From NCBI GenBank assembly GCA_911728455.2, contig OU452231.1:19177838-19241837 (forward strand): a stretch of DNA of 64,000 bases, read 5' to 3'. Under the pieces are notes generated by a model, which saw nothing but the letters and a program-made list of their open reading frames with translations, was not told the origin of the DNA and made no database searches. Origin of the DNA: Marthasterias glacialis. Its lineage: Eukaryota > Echinodermata > Asteroidea > Forcipulatida > Asteriidae. A program made the translations under genes and the position numbers. This document shows positions 53,901 through 62,000 of the stretch, piece by piece. Every line of letters begins with the position of its first letter. Position 1 is the stretch's first letter.

Positions 53901-55594
53901 TTCTCAGTTTCCGAGCCACCGGAACTCACAATAAAGATTTTGTGTACAGGGTGTTACTGCAAACCTTACTAGATTGTATCTCCACCATGCAGTTTCAAAT
54001 CTTACTCATGTACATGGTGTTACTGCAAACCTTACTAGATTGTATCTCCACCATGCAAAGTTTCAAATCCTACTCATGAACACGGTGTTACTACAAACCT
54101 TACTAGATTGTATTTCCACCATGCACATTTTAAATCTCGAAATCTCTTTCGGGAGAAGATAGTTCAGAGAAGATTGAGATAAAAGTAGAATCAGCTCAAG
54201 CCCGGTTACCTGTACACCTATTCAGTTCTGTAATGTAAGCCTATATCAAAAATAACTTTTTGTCACCAACTATATCTTTTACAATATGGTGTTTTCGGCT
54301 GTTTAACAGCGGATAGTTCAGCAGGCTGGGGAGGCGGTTGCTTTGAAAGATCTGTGAGCTTCTAAAATATGGGTACATGCATGCTGGAAAGAATGCATAA
54401 TTTACACAATTTTTAATTATAAACTCACACAGATAGGATCCTAAACTCACCCTTAACTGAAAATTAATGACGATTTTAAACCCTTCCCAATATAAGCCTG
54501 GTGTTTTAACAATTACGTGTGGGTCCCAGAGTGGCTTTTGATACCTCAGGTCCGAATAGCTGGTTTGAAAAAAAAGGTTGCGTTTTGTAAAATTAACGGA
54601 CTTGCGTGCCTATTAGATGACAAATTGTATATACAAATTCATAATTGGAGAGTAAAGTTGAAGCAGATCTAAAAACAAATCTTAGCATACGAGGGTTTCA
54701 AATAACATAGGGCTTCATCGTGATCTCCGGTAAATATCATTTGAAACTGGACGTCGCTTTCGCTAAAAAGTGGATTATGTTTTGGTCAAAGAAAGGAATA
54801 CGCCATATACAAACGAAGAGTCACCCCTAACCGTCAGTCATATTGTAAAACAAAACCGCTCTCCGAGCTTATTTGACCGAGTCAGTATTTTTTTTTTCCT
54901 TTTTGCATTTGGGATTGTATGATCTATCTATCATTTTGTGTTACATGAGACTGGTAGATGCTTTGTGTTATGATGGAGGCCCCAGCAATGTGTGTTTTTC
55001 TTCCAATATTAACTAGTATTGATGGCTGGGTGATTCATTCAATACGTATACAAGATATGTACTTTATGGATGAATATACCTGTCTTGTTCCTAGCATGCA
55101 TTAGCGATCATGGATGCCGATTGTCACTTCCAACAAAAGGGGACAGACTTTTCGGCCTCGGTTTGGTAACCGGTAAATCGTTTTGTAAGCGAAACAAGAT
55201 GCCTCCCATGAGATCGAAAAATGCCTTTAAAAAATGGTTCGACTACATCAAAAGCCCCCCCCCCCATGTCTTTGATTCCGCTTTCCCCCTCCCCCATGAC
55301 AAAATTGTCTGGTTACGCAACTGCAGCACACCAACATAAATCTATTATTGCAACACTAATTTTAACAGATAAAAAACGAGAAGATCAAAAGACTTTTCAA
55401 AACATCTAATATGATCCAGGATATCATGTTTACCTCTAAAGCCAACTGGACTTCCGAGCGGCTACAGAACTCTTTGCAGGCTGCGTCTGCCGTCAAATGC
55501 TCCCTTTTGGCGGGGATGGGTTTGCGTGTTTCCCTGCTCGAAGACGTCTGCTGACAGTGTAAGTCGGTTTCATCTTGAGACACGGCAGAAAAAC
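41995..55594 (-). CDS. NPAS4: NPAS4/dysfusion-type PAS transcription factor, 5' end not in window
   Basis: Seven coding exons in transcript order: 55594-55434, 49710-49507, 48673-48557, 47333-47143, 44641-44535, 43890-43749 and 43354-41995. All have GT-AG junctions and the phases join without a break (2,282 nt). The first visible exon ends QLALE and continues into SLDGFLLVV, the usual start of PAS-A (exon 2: ILYSTENISSHLG, IIHPDDH). SFLCRMKC (exon 3) is typical of the NPAS4/dysfusion group. PAS-B spans exons 4-6 (ANEILGFDPSELEGRSLYEM, IHPNDLAAMYTCHK, LVKKDLSWVWLHTRA, NCIIFTHCPVR). The last exon begins YLQQEARARARYGLDEYL and continues as about 430 residues rich in Ser, Pro, His and Tyr, the likely activation region. 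NPAS4 is a nuclear bHLH-PAS factor dimerising with ARNT-type partners; dysfusion is its arthropod relative. The DNA-binding bHLH exon should lie upstream; I could not find it in 55.6-64 kb. Confidence 0.9.
44033..44405 (-). repeat. tRNA-derived SINE, reverse orientation
   Basis: The minus strand reads GTGGCTGAGCGGCCTAGTGC (A box), GGGTTCGATCCCCGGTCATGACACTTATG (B box and body) and GGGGTTGTATGCTCCC. A second B-box-like stretch, GGTTCGAATCCAGGTCATGACAC, lies on the plus strand at about 44069-44091, so two SINE fragments in opposite orientation may be joined. It lies in an NPAS4 intron. Confidence 0.75.
46690..47012 (-). repeat. tRNA-derived SINE, reverse orientation
   Basis: Minus-strand head GTCATAGCCGAGCGGTCTAG and B box GGGTTCAAAGCCCGGTCATGAC, then CTTGGGCAAGACACTTGAC and AGGAGTAAATGGGTACCTGAG. 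It lies in an NPAS4 intron about 130 bp from the exon at 47143. Confidence 0.8.
47425..47572. repeat. short element with TTACACCAC termini
   Basis: Left TTTTACACCACCCCAGCCATGG is mirrored by CCATAGTTGCAGTGGTGTAAA at the right. The interior is GC-rich with CGACGCGCGCGTTCGG. Non-coding, in an NPAS4 intron. Confidence 0.6.
47590..47905 (-). repeat. tRNA-derived SINE, reverse orientation
   Basis: Minus-strand head GTCATGGCCGAGCGGTCTAG, then CACTCAAGTGTGG, TTGAGCAAGATGCC, AGGGGTATAAATGGGTACC and CTCCCCAGGGAGCTGAGAAAG. Same family as 39627-39966. Confidence 0.8.
48365..48500 (-). repeat. tRNA-headed SINE-like sequence, reverse orientation
   Basis: The minus strand reads AGGTTGGCTCAGTGGTTTCTTCCC, GGAGCCTTGCATGTGGATTGGG and matches 35535-35765. 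It lies in an NPAS4 intron beside the exon at 48557. Confidence 0.6.
49910..50060 (-). repeat. SINE fragment, reverse orientation
   Basis: The minus strand shows GTGTCCTTGAGCAAGACAC, TCCTTCGGATGAGACCTTAAGC, GCACGTTAAAGAACCCAGAAC and GTAGGGGTTTACCCCGGTG. This is the middle of the 13079-13477 family. Confidence 0.75.
50395..50660. repeat. terminal pieces of the palindromic element family
   Basis: AAAGGAGTACAGCGCCCCAT with TTACTGGGTCTA lies near 50395-50425. TAGACCCAGTAACTGGGGCG begins at about 50544, and the following 110 nt fold back on themselves: GGTCGTACTAGTACGACC is the centre and CTCAAAAAGGAGTA the right flank. The second piece looks like an element in which the two tips have joined with the interior lost. 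Confidence 0.8.
51184..51328 (+). other. possible 5' UTR intron of AP5S1
   Basis: CTCGTAAGTTGAGG at 51181-51194 matches a strong donor. TTGTTTTTATCAG ending at 51328 matches an acceptor, 12 nt before the AP5S1 start codon. A 145-nt intron would separate a non-coding first exon from the single coding exon. This is a signal-based suggestion only. Confidence 0.45.
51341..52006 (+). CDS. AP5S1: AP-5 complex sigma-1 subunit, single coding exon
   Basis: This 221-aa open frame matches AP5S1 by its start MVYAFIIHTLNPS, then GICRVLYSCVFGSE, RKEQLALVARQVQSE, the block FRLKGGDPFQGEKITVWLGLGSYGVGLAL, and near the end LLAEGALKLLARYL and FLPSGRLLFMN. The human protein is about 200 aa as I recall; the extra length lies in the loop at residues about 35-100. 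AP5S1 is the small subunit of the AP-5 adaptor complex, which works with SPG11 and SPG15 on late endosomes and lysosomes in protein retrieval. The frame has no interruption, begins with the family's conserved N-terminus and stops with TGA. It lies inside the NPAS4 intron between 49710 and 55434, on the opposite strand. AATAAA signals follow near 52555-52567 and 52680. It could be a processed copy, but the intact, conserved frame and a plausible 5' UTR intron argue for a working gene. Confidence 0.93.
   Translation: MVYAFIIHTLNPSAVAGICRVLYSCVFGSEDTPDCFVGMTDLDLEDQPGSSPASVTVSGQVNDTRTVRKEQLALVARQVQSEYSFRKAVCVGDHAEQDTSFSGLLDDPNQFEHGMFRLKGGDPFQGEKITVWLGLGSYGVGLALICEKSENRLLAEGALKLLARYLQEHVQALTQPAELLAKGDRVAVIVHQFLPSGRLLFMNHAVTKQIERDMDNLLRGK
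52035..52139. repeat. short hairpin element of the GGGCCCAATTTCA family
   Basis: GCTGCTCACCACAGATTTCTG pairs with CAGAATTCCGTGGTAAGCAGC, and the right end is GTGAAATTGGGCCC. It begins about 30 bp after the AP5S1 stop codon, so it probably lies in that gene's 3' UTR. Confidence 0.75.
52769..52835. repeat. GT microsatellite and poly-T/poly-G tract
   Basis: GTGTGTGTGTG is followed by T-runs separated by G and then a G-run. Homopolymer lengths here are likely to be unreliable. Confidence 0.9.
53948..54140. repeat. 66-68-bp tandem repeat, three copies
   Basis: GGTGTTACTGCAAACCTTAC starts at 53950 and 54016, with a near copy (one change) at 54084. Each unit continues TAGATTGTATCTCCACCATG and TTTCAAATCYTACTCATG. 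The block GTGTTACAGCAAACCTTACA at about 48160 is similar. It lies in the same NPAS4 intron as AP5S1. Confidence 0.85.
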
Positions 55595-57678
55595 CTGCAA
55601 CTGCATAAGGATAAATTTGACACTTTATGAGAACAAACATCTTTAAAATATTTTTTTAAAGTAGCCTAATACAAAACGTGTAGATGAAGGCAATAATTAC
55701 TGTAGACTTTCACTGTCTTGATCTTGATCTTGTTCCTGTGTACAATAGTAATAATGATAATCCATATTAATTGTAACGAACTGGGCTCAGACTATTTTTG
55801 TACCAGCCTCAGTTTCGTTACCGTATAATATCCATTCAAGCTGCCGTTGTTAATAAGAGTAAAACAACCATTTTGATGTTATTCTTTGAAATTTTGACAA
55901 AACTGAAAACGGGGTAAATTAATCGGGCACCTTGTGATTGTATCAATGCTTTCACTAGCATAGTGAGCAGGGGATAAGGCAAAGATTGTCCAATCAACTC
56001 TGGTACAGCTTCAACTACGTAACCACCGTTTTGTCTTAATTAAGTTAGACGATGTGTCAGACTGTAATGGAATTGAGAGATGTTGTTTCGTATACTTCCC
56101 ACTGGAAATATAGAGACAATACTTTACACTTGGAATGACCCGACCATCATAGTACATGGGTCCTCGGCTCTATTTGTTCGGGGGCCTGGCCGGGGTTTTA
56201 TTTGCCAAGACGTATTGCGTTTATATGTTGTATTGAGATTGTTTGCAGTACAGCCGGTGGGTGTATTTGCCTATCATGGCGCCGCCGGTCTGTCTAGCTC
56301 GCTTTGTACAACAAAATTACCAAGTTGGACCGTAGCTAATTAATCTATGTGGGAGAAAGAAACTCAAAGTATATCATTTTCGTAACATCATAATGTAAAG
56401 TGATATTTTGAGCGATGGGTGAGTAATTCTTCTTCGAAGGTCTTCTCCGGTGAAGTATCTTTTTTAAATGAAGGGGGACATTTACTGTTTAATTTGCTGG
56501 GGTTTTGTTTCATCTTTGCGAGACAACAACATATAGAGTGTTTTTTGAAAGTGGTTGATGCACGGTGGAAAAACAAACATCGAAGTTGATTCAGAAACTA
56601 TGTACTCTGCTTTAAATCCAATGTTTAAAAACCGATCGATCAATTTGTTAAATCTATTATGGGAAGGCGTTTTAAAAATTTAATACCTTGAACTCATTTT
56701 TCGCCCAAATAAGCTGCCATGCTGAACCAAATGAATCATTTTTTTTTCTTATCTAAAATATTAAGTAAACAATAACACCTTACAAACAAAAAACATCTCA
56801 CTATCATCAGTTTTCAAATTATGCACAAAAGGATGCGAAGGCTCTCTCCGTGTATTTATGCTAACACTGAAATACAAAAGGCCGAAAAGACGAAACGTCG
56901 TGAAACAGACATATACCCCACCCCACCTCCCCTCTGAACGTCCGGTTGTGAATAGCCGTCTTTGGTTTGTCTTATACACTGTGAAACGTACTCGGATACC
57001 GGTAAAAATTATACAAAACTATCACCACCAGCGGCTAGCCACGGGATTGTTTTCATGGGGGCACCTGGGGGGAGGGGACTGCCCCCAGGCACCCCATGAA
57101 AAAAAATCCAGATATTAATGTATAATTTATTAATTAAAAAAACATGGTTCCTGGACCCACCACTGAAAAGCAATGCCCCCCGTGCCCGCCCCCCCCCCCC
57201 CCCCATTGAATAAACCTGGTTGTGCCGCTAATCGTCACTAACGTAAACATAGGCCTACGGATATTTTAAATTTGCAAGACGAATGCTATAAAATGAATGC
57301 CAGTGTATAAACAGAAAACAATTTACAATTTTTCACAAACTTATACGTTACTATTTAGTACAACTTGCAGGCATACCTGCCCGATTTTATTTTGAAACAA
57401 ATAGATTAATGAATAACTTTGGATGGACGTGACAAAAAAGACCGCTTTTTACGATGTGAGCGGGGAGTTGAGTGTTCATCGGCAGCCACTGTCGGCCGGT
57501 ATAAAGGCACACCGAAGTCGTCACTTTACGATATCTACCTACAAGGGGGGCAGTGGGGTGGTCAACCCCTTCCCGATCCTTATGAAATTCCATCGCAACG
57601 AATTCCCGTCCTCGATTCCCTGCCGTTTTTCTCCAGCACTCTAACGCCCTCCCTGTCGCTCTACTATTAGTCTAGTAT
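55595..57678. other. non-coding stretch upstream of the first visible NPAS4 exon
   Basis: I looked for the bHLH exon of NPAS4 on the minus strand and did not find one. The stretch holds AT-rich sequence and a C-rich interspersed repeat at 57030-57230 (GGGGGCACCTGGGG, GGCACCCCATGAAAAAAAAT, CACTGAAAAGCAATGCCCCC). It is most likely intronic. Confidence 0.5.
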
Positions 57679-58021
57679 TGTTATGGTGTTAACCCCGGCC
57701 CTTTGTGATGATTATTTTTGCGCACTATAGTCATGGCGATTATGTGCACCTGGGTGTGCATGGAAGTTATGTAATAACCCAGTATATAAAGTACTTTCAC
57801 TGTCGCCTCGTGGTCTGTCTCCTTCAGGTGCGCCACCGAGTCGAAGGTGTATTTCGTTTATTATTTAGCAATTGTATTTCTCTAATTTAAGTCATGTTTA
57901 AATAAAACACCCTGCGGTGTGTACGCTCTAGAAATAAAAGAGAACGTCCAATTTGTGTTTCATTACTGAGTTTACGATCCGTTTGGGCGGAATGGCTATG
58001 ATGGCCAAACCGTCCATAACA
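57679..58021 (+). repeat. 5' LTR, 343 bp
   Basis: It starts TGTTATGG and ends CCATAACA, a perfect 8-bp terminal inverted repeat with the usual TG...CA. TATATAA at 57783-57789 is a plausible U3 TATA box, and AATAAA in TTTAAATAAAACACC at about 57900 a polyadenylation signal. The five bases before it, AGTAT, would be the target-site duplication, but the other flank is outside the window. Confidence 0.95.
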
Positions 58022-58023
58022 TA

Positions 58024-58041
58024 TGGTGGAAGATCCGGTTC
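58024..58041 (+). other. probable primer-binding site
   Basis: TGGTGGAAGATCCGGTTC starts two bases after the LTR end. TGG matches the complement of a tRNA CCA end. The first seven bases resemble a tRNA-Ala primer site, but the rest fits poorly, so the primer is left unassigned. Confidence 0.6.
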
Positions 58042-58219
58042 TCGGTGGCGCACCCTGCCAGCTGGCCGAAGGACGCAGACCCGCTTGGGGATACAACAGG
58101 TATTTATACTTTGTTAACTTGTTTTCTTGTATTACCCACAGCGTAGATTTTATGTTCATTATTCGAATTGTGTTTTGATGATTATGCTATTACATTTGTA
58201 TGTCATTATTTCTATCACA

Positions 58220-59017
58220 ATGGCCAGTAAATATGAATTGAAGTTCAGGGATACTTACTCTGGTACTGAAGATCTTGACTTGTTTTTGAGTAGACTGGAA
58301 AACTATAGTAAACTACGAGACTTTGCAGCCGAAAAAAAGGTTCTGTCACTGGGCTTACGTTTGACTGGCCCTGCAGCTTTATGGTTTGCTGATTTGCCTG
58401 ATAGTGAGAAAGTCGACTTCAAAGCAGTCACTGATGCACTCAGACTTGCTTTTGAAGGTGACAGTGTACGATGGGTTAGAGAAGCCAAACTGGCCGAGCG
58501 TCAGCAAGGTGAAAACGAGTCCATTGACTTATATTTCACAGATATAGTGCATCTCAGTAGACAATTACACCGATCAGACAACGAACAGATGGCACGGTTT
58601 GTTCGCGGTCTGAGACCGGCGCTAAAAGCGTTCGTAATTTCCAAAGAACCTAAAAACATTGCTCAAGCGATCAATTTTGCACGTCTTGGTGAAAGCGTGG
58701 ACAAAATTTCCCAACCACCAGCAAAAGTTCAGAGCATTGAGCAAAGTACATGTGCAAAAAATGAGGTCACCACTAAACTGGACAATTTGCAAACTCAGGT
58801 AGATAATATCGTAAATCTGGTTAGTTCAAGCAAACAAGTGGTTCGACCACAATTCGTTCGCAATCGCTCAAACAGCCACACTCGAACTTATTCCAAACAG
58901 TCCAGATTTAATGGTGTTTGTAATCGCTGTGGAAAGTACGGTCATAAACAGGTAAACTGCTACTCTAAATTTCATATCCAAGGTTATGCTTTAAACGGAC
59001 CCAGCCGCCTACCATGA
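58220..59017 (+). CDS. gag: retrotransposon Gag, 265 aa
   Basis: Gag forms the virus-like particle and packages the element RNA. The start chosen is the ATG at 58220 (CACAATGGCC, a good initiation context) rather than the in-frame one at 58127, which would add a hydrophobic, gag-unlike 31-residue leader. A helical capsid region (LGLRLTGPAALWFADLP, ENESIDLYFTDIVHLSRQ) resembles retrotransposon Gag domains. It is followed by a basic linker and one zinc knuckle at residues 234-247, CNRCGKYGHKQVNC (CX2CX4HX4C). The stop TGA at 59015-59017 overlaps the first ATG of the pol frame as ATGA. Pol is in the -1 frame, and a frameshift signal lies just before the stop. Confidence 0.95.
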   Translation: MASKYELKFRDTYSGTEDLDLFLSRLENYSKLRDFAAEKKVLSLGLRLTGPAALWFADLPDSEKVDFKAVTDALRLAFEGDSVRWVREAKLAERQQGENESIDLYFTDIVHLSRQLHRSDNEQMARFVRGLRPALKAFVISKEPKNIAQAINFARLGESVDKISQPPAKVQSIEQSTCAKNEVTTKLDNLQTQVDNIVNLVSSSKQVVRPQFVRNRSNSHTRTYSKQSRFNGVCNRCGKYGHKQVNCYSKFHIQGYALNGPSRLP

Positions 59018-59062
59018 CAGGGGTTAGGGTGGACGGCTGTGACGTTCAAAGCGATGACCCCT
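58990..59062 (+). promoter_or_regulatory. -1 ribosomal frameshift signal at gag-pol junction
   Basis: The heptamer TTTAAAC at 58990-58996 is in the right register for -1 slippage (gag codons GCT TTA AAC). After a 5-nt spacer (GGACC), 59002-59013 CAGCCGCCTACC can pair with 59028-59039 GGTGGACGGCTG: 12 positions with one C-A mismatch and one G-U pair. Loop bases AGGGGT (59019-59024) can pair with ACCCCT (59057-59062), giving an H-type pseudoknot. The -1 frame is open from the heptamer into pol. Confidence 0.85.
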
Positions 59063-62000
59063 TGAAAATTGATCTTGACCAAAATAGTATGATCTCTATT
59101 ACCATTGGTGATGATACTTTGAAATGTTTGATAGATACAGGTGCTACCAGTAACTTGATTTCTGAAAAGTACTACAAAACCAACGTTGTTTTCAGACAGT
59201 TGCGTTTGTTGAAACCTAAATTTGACCATGCAACCACAGCTAATGGTGACAATGTAAAGATTGTTGGATTTCTTAATGTACCAGTACACATTTTTGGAGC
59301 AAAATTCATGGTACCCTTTTATGTGACAAGTAACTTATATCAAAATGTTATACTAGGGTCCGAGTTCCTAACTTCACAAAAGGTGTCAATTGATTTTGGG
59401 AAATCTAAACTTCGCATTCACAGGAAAAATCAGTTGCGTACCTGTACTGAAATTACTGTACCCCCACGTTCACAATCTGTCTGCGAGGTCAGAATCAAAA
59501 ATTACCTTCCCTCGGGTGTAATAGGTCATTGTCATGGTGGACGTAATATCCAGAACATTGGTCTAGTAGTTGCAAACACTATATCTAGCTCCCACATGAC
59601 AGACTCGGGTACGAAAGTGACAGTTATGGTAATGAATCCATCTGAGGTTCCAGTTACAATTTTCCCCCGTACTAAAATTGGTACGTTCAATATTGTGGAA
59701 GAGAACAACATTTCTGATTTTGCCAATTTTGACAAGATTGAATCTAGCACCAACATTGAACATAAGGTTACGAACCCACAGTATTCATCTAGTGGTCAAG
59801 AGGTTCTCGATAAAATTAACATTTCATCGTCTTCCATAAACCCTACTCAACGACAACAGCTTAAAGCTTTAATCAGTAATTATTCTGATGTGTTTGAAAC
59901 CGAAAGAAGTCCATGTGGTTTTTTCGATAAGGTTGAACATATAATCGATACTGGTAACAACCCTCCAGTTAGATGCCGCCCCTACAGACATTCACCGAGG
60001 TTACAGCGGACAATAAGAGAGCATGTTAACAAAATGTTAAATGATGATATTATTTCTGAGTCAACTTCACCATTTTCTAGCCCAGTTGTTATGGTAAAAA
60101 AGAAAACTGGTGAATACAGGTTTTGTATTGACTTTAGGAGATTAAACCAGATCACGGTCAGAGACAATTTTCCACTGCCCAGTATTTCGGATACATTTAA
60201 CAATCTTGGTATGTCTAAACCAGCATATTTCACTACTCTAGATATGGCGTCAGGATATTGGCAAATAGGGCTAGATAAAGATTCTAAAAAGAAAACAGCG
60301 TTCATTACTCAAGACGGATTGTATGAATTCAATGTGTTACCTTTTGGACTACACAATGCACCCAGTACATTCCAAAGAACAATGCATGAAGTGCTGAGAG
60401 GATTGCATTGGAAGTTTTGTTTAGTGTACTTAGATGACATTATCATTTATAGCGAGACTTTCAAAGACCATCTCGATCATTTGTGCCAAGTATTTCAGAA
60501 ATTCAGAGATGCTAATCTTAAACTGAAGCCGAAGAAATGTTCTTTTGCATGTGATAAAATACACTACCTTGGACACATAATTAGTGAAGACGGTGTTGCA
60601 ACTGACCCAGAAAAGCTCAAAGTTGTAAAAGAATACCCATTACCAAAGAATATCAAAGATGTTCGTGCATTCCTTGGTTTTGTTGGTTATTACAGGCGTT
60701 ACATAAAAGATTTCAGCAAAACTGCTCAACCACTAACCGCACTGACTTGCAAGAACATTCCATTCCAATGGACAAAAGAGTGTTCAGAAGCTTTTGAACA
60801 TCTGAAACAAAGTCTCTTGGAGCCACCTGTATTATCCCATCCTAGGTTTGATGAATGCTCACAGTTTGTTTTGCAAACTGATGCGTCCTGTCAGGGGTTA
60901 GGATTTGTATTATCCCAAATACAGGATGGTAACGAAAAAGCTATTGCATATGCCAGTAGAGCGCTTAAGCCAGCGGAACGCAATTATACTGTGACGGAAT
61001 TAGAAGCACTTGCTGTTGTTGAAGGAGTGAAAAAGTTTTCTACTTACTTGGAACATAGCCCAAAATTCAAAATTGTGACTGATCATCAAGCTCTTAAATG
61101 GTTGTTTGACCAAAAACGTTCATCTGGTAGATTAGCTCGTTGGTCCTTGTATTTACAATCGTACAGTTATGATATTGAACACCGACCAGGCAAGAAACTT
61201 GCTAACGTAGACACTCTGAGCAGAATTTGGAAAGACAATTCCCAACCTACATGTGTTCCTCACCCACAAGTAGAAAGCTCACATAGCGATACCACACAAT
61301 TGAGTCAATCAGACTCTGAGACAGTTTTAACTGGTTTTGATCATGAAGAAAACTCGTCTAAAATAGAAGAGGTGCGAAATCTTCGATACCAACGTGGTAA
61401 ACGTTTGCATAATCACAACATGGTGAACTTCAAAGATCACTTACCTGTTGTTCATGAGAACATTGACCTAGATAAAATCAAACAGGGTCAACGAAATGAC
61501 TCATTTTCGAAATCGATCATTGATTATCTGGAGTCAGATCTCCTACCAGAGGATAACAAAATAGCCCGTAGGTTATTACTTGAAGTAAATCAGTATTTTG
61601 TACATAATGGCATTTTGTATCATGTTTGGCACACGCCACGAAGCAGAAGGATTCCGGAACGTAATATTGTTCAATTGTACATCCCAAGTCCGTACATAGA
61701 TACTGTTCTTCATCATTGTCATGATCTTGTTCTTTCCGCTCACTTTGGATTCCATAGAACATACAGTAAAATTCGGCAACGATATTTTTGGAAGTTCATG
61801 CATCGTGATATTGATAATTGGGTCAGATCTTGTGATTCTTGTCACCGTGTTAAAACACCGAAGCACAAAGTTGTAGCCCCACTGCTTACCATGAAAGTTC
61901 CTGGACCATTTGAAAGGGTTAGCGTAGATATTCTAGGCCCCCTCCCAGTCACTGAATCAGGAAACCGTTATGTATTATGTTTCATGGATCATTGTACTAG

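Noticed and set aside
58100..58141. A 42-nt intron in the retrotransposon leader (CAG-GTATTT ... TTACCCACAG)
   Set aside because: The splice signals look good, but 42 nt is shorter than typical animal introns and splicing is not needed for gag translation. It is worth a glance in RNA data only.
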